Shown piece by piece: positions 5,180 to 5,801 of a stretch of DNA of 5,801 nt (positions within the stretch are counted from its first letter, which is position 1; every line of letters begins with the position of its first letter). The notes below the pieces were generated by a model that was not told the DNA's origin, searched no databases, and worked only from the letters and a program-made list of their open reading frames with translations. This DNA comes from Nitriliruptorales bacterium (GTDB lineage Bacteria; Actinomycetota; Nitriliruptoria; Euzebyales; Egibacteraceae): contig SLNF01000319.1 of NCBI GenBank assembly GCA_007133145.1, positions 1 to 5,801 on the forward strand, given 5' to 3'. Position numbers and translations under genes: made by a program.

Positions 5180-5801
5180 GCCCCACGCGCTCGCAGCCGC
5201 GCGCGCAGCCAGGCGACGTCGGCGGCGTGCGCGGCAGCGCCGCCGGGCGTCTCGACGACGACCGGCGCGCCGGCCGCGGCGATCATCCCGACGAGGGCGG
5301 CCTCGCCGACCGTGCCCTCCCCGAGGTTCTCATGACGGTCGCGTCCGCTGCCGGCGGGGTCCTTCGAGTCGTTGGCATGCACGAGGTCGATGCCCCCCGT
5401 GACCGCGACGAGGCGCTCGACGAGGTCCTCGAGCCCCTCGCCCGCGGCGTGGGCGTGACACGTGTCGAGGCAGAAGCCGATGTCGAGGCCCTCGAGGGCG
5501 CAGAAGAACTGGTCGAGCACCTCGACGTGTCGGGCCATCGCGCCCCGACCGCCGGCAGTGTTCTCGATGAGGATCGGCACGTCGGTCTCAAGGCGCTCGA
5601 GCGCCTCGCGCCAATTCGCGAACCCGCGCTCCTCCGAGCCGTCGGCGCCGACGCTGCCGCCGTGGACGACGACGCCACGCGCGCCGATCGCCTCCGCCGC
5701 AGCGCAGGTCTGCGCCACGACCGCGCGTGAGCGCGCGCGCACAGGCTCGGCGTCGGTCGCGAGGTTGACGAGGTAGGGGGCGTGGACGTAGAGCGGCAGG
5801 C
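5167..5801 (-). CDS. nfo: endonuclease IV (deoxyribonuclease IV), C-terminal 210 residues
   Basis: Minus-strand gene cut by the right edge; its stop is TAG at 5169-5167. It encodes the TIM-barrel AP endonuclease of base-excision repair, which cuts DNA on the 5' side of abasic sites and clears blocked 3' ends in the cytoplasm. Counting from the first full codon seen, all nine metal ligands of the family can be placed: H6 (VHAPYLVNL), H46 (VVVHGGS), E79 (IENTAGGRG), D112 and H115 (FCLDTCHAHAAG), H141 (LVHANDSKD), D154 and H156 (GRDRHENLGEG) and E183 (VVETPGG). The trinuclear zinc site therefore appears intact. About 60-75 N-terminal residues lie beyond the window, judging by the 285-residue E. 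coli enzyme. HGGS replaces the more usual HPGS. A GTG at 5742-5740 could look like a start, but homology continues upstream to the edge. It converges on the winged-helix gene with a 13-base overlap. Confidence 0.93.
   Translation of the reverse strand, partial: LPLYVHAPYLVNLATDAEPVRARSRAVVAQTCAAAEAIGARGVVVHGGSVGADGSEERGFANWREALERLETDVPILIENTAGGRGAMARHVEVLDQFFCALEGLDIGFCLDTCHAHAAGEGLEDLVERLVAVTGGIDLVHANDSKDPAGSGRDRHENLGEGTVGEAALVGMIAAAGAPVVVETPGGAAAHAADVAWLRARLRARGAQRS

Noticed and set aside
5227..5730. 167-codon plus-strand frame opposite endonuclease IV
   Set aside because: The minus strand carries all nine metal ligands of Nfo in order; the plus frame is its shadow.
1..5801. CRISPR arrays, tRNA/rRNA genes, insertion sequences, toxin-antitoxin or defence genes
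   Set aside because: No regularly spaced repeats, cloverleaf pattern, transposase motif or small paired genes of that type were seen on either strand.

Overview
The window is very GC-rich with strong G/C bias at third codon positions. Protein flavour (an actinobacterial-type EamA permease, an actinobacterial-looking endonuclease IV, a coiled-coil/winged-helix protein of a kind I associate with actinobacteria) points to a high-GC member of the Actinomycetota. I cannot place it more precisely from sequence alone. It reads as ordinary chromosome: no tRNA, rRNA, CRISPR array, insertion sequence or phage gene was found.

Layout: (1) 1-167, minus strand, the first 55 codons of an EamA/DMT-type permease running off the left edge. 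(2) 168-342, a divergent intergenic region. (3) 343-1359, plus, a class IV PLP aminotransferase of the branched-chain type (IlvE-like), followed 10 bases later by (4) 1370-2218, plus, a complete 10-helix EamA permease. (5) 2362-2835, plus, a free-standing YbaK/EbsC aminoacyl-tRNA deacylase-type protein. (6) A perfect 12-bp hairpin at 2872-2912. (7) 2949-4261, plus, a major facilitator transporter whose frame is broken once near 3811; one restored base would give about 437 residues. (8) 4262-4615, a long intergenic region whose right half is visibly lower in GC and carries an extended -10 promoter-like element. (9) 4616-5179, plus, a 187-residue protein with a coiled coil and a C-terminal winged helix-turn-helix, function unknown. 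(10) 5167-5801, minus, endonuclease IV (Nfo), missing its N-terminus at the right edge and overlapping the previous gene tail-to-tail by 13 bases.

Functional reading: the left half is loosely about amino acids (an aminotransferase coupled to a possible exporter, a second permease of the same superfamily diverging from it, and a tRNA proofreading-type hydrolase). That theme is an inference from adjacency. The right half pairs an uncharacterised putative DNA-binding protein with a base-excision repair nuclease in convergent orientation. I see no clear new multi-gene system. The points most worth checking are the single-base lesion in the transporter and the winged-helix protein with its own promoter region.
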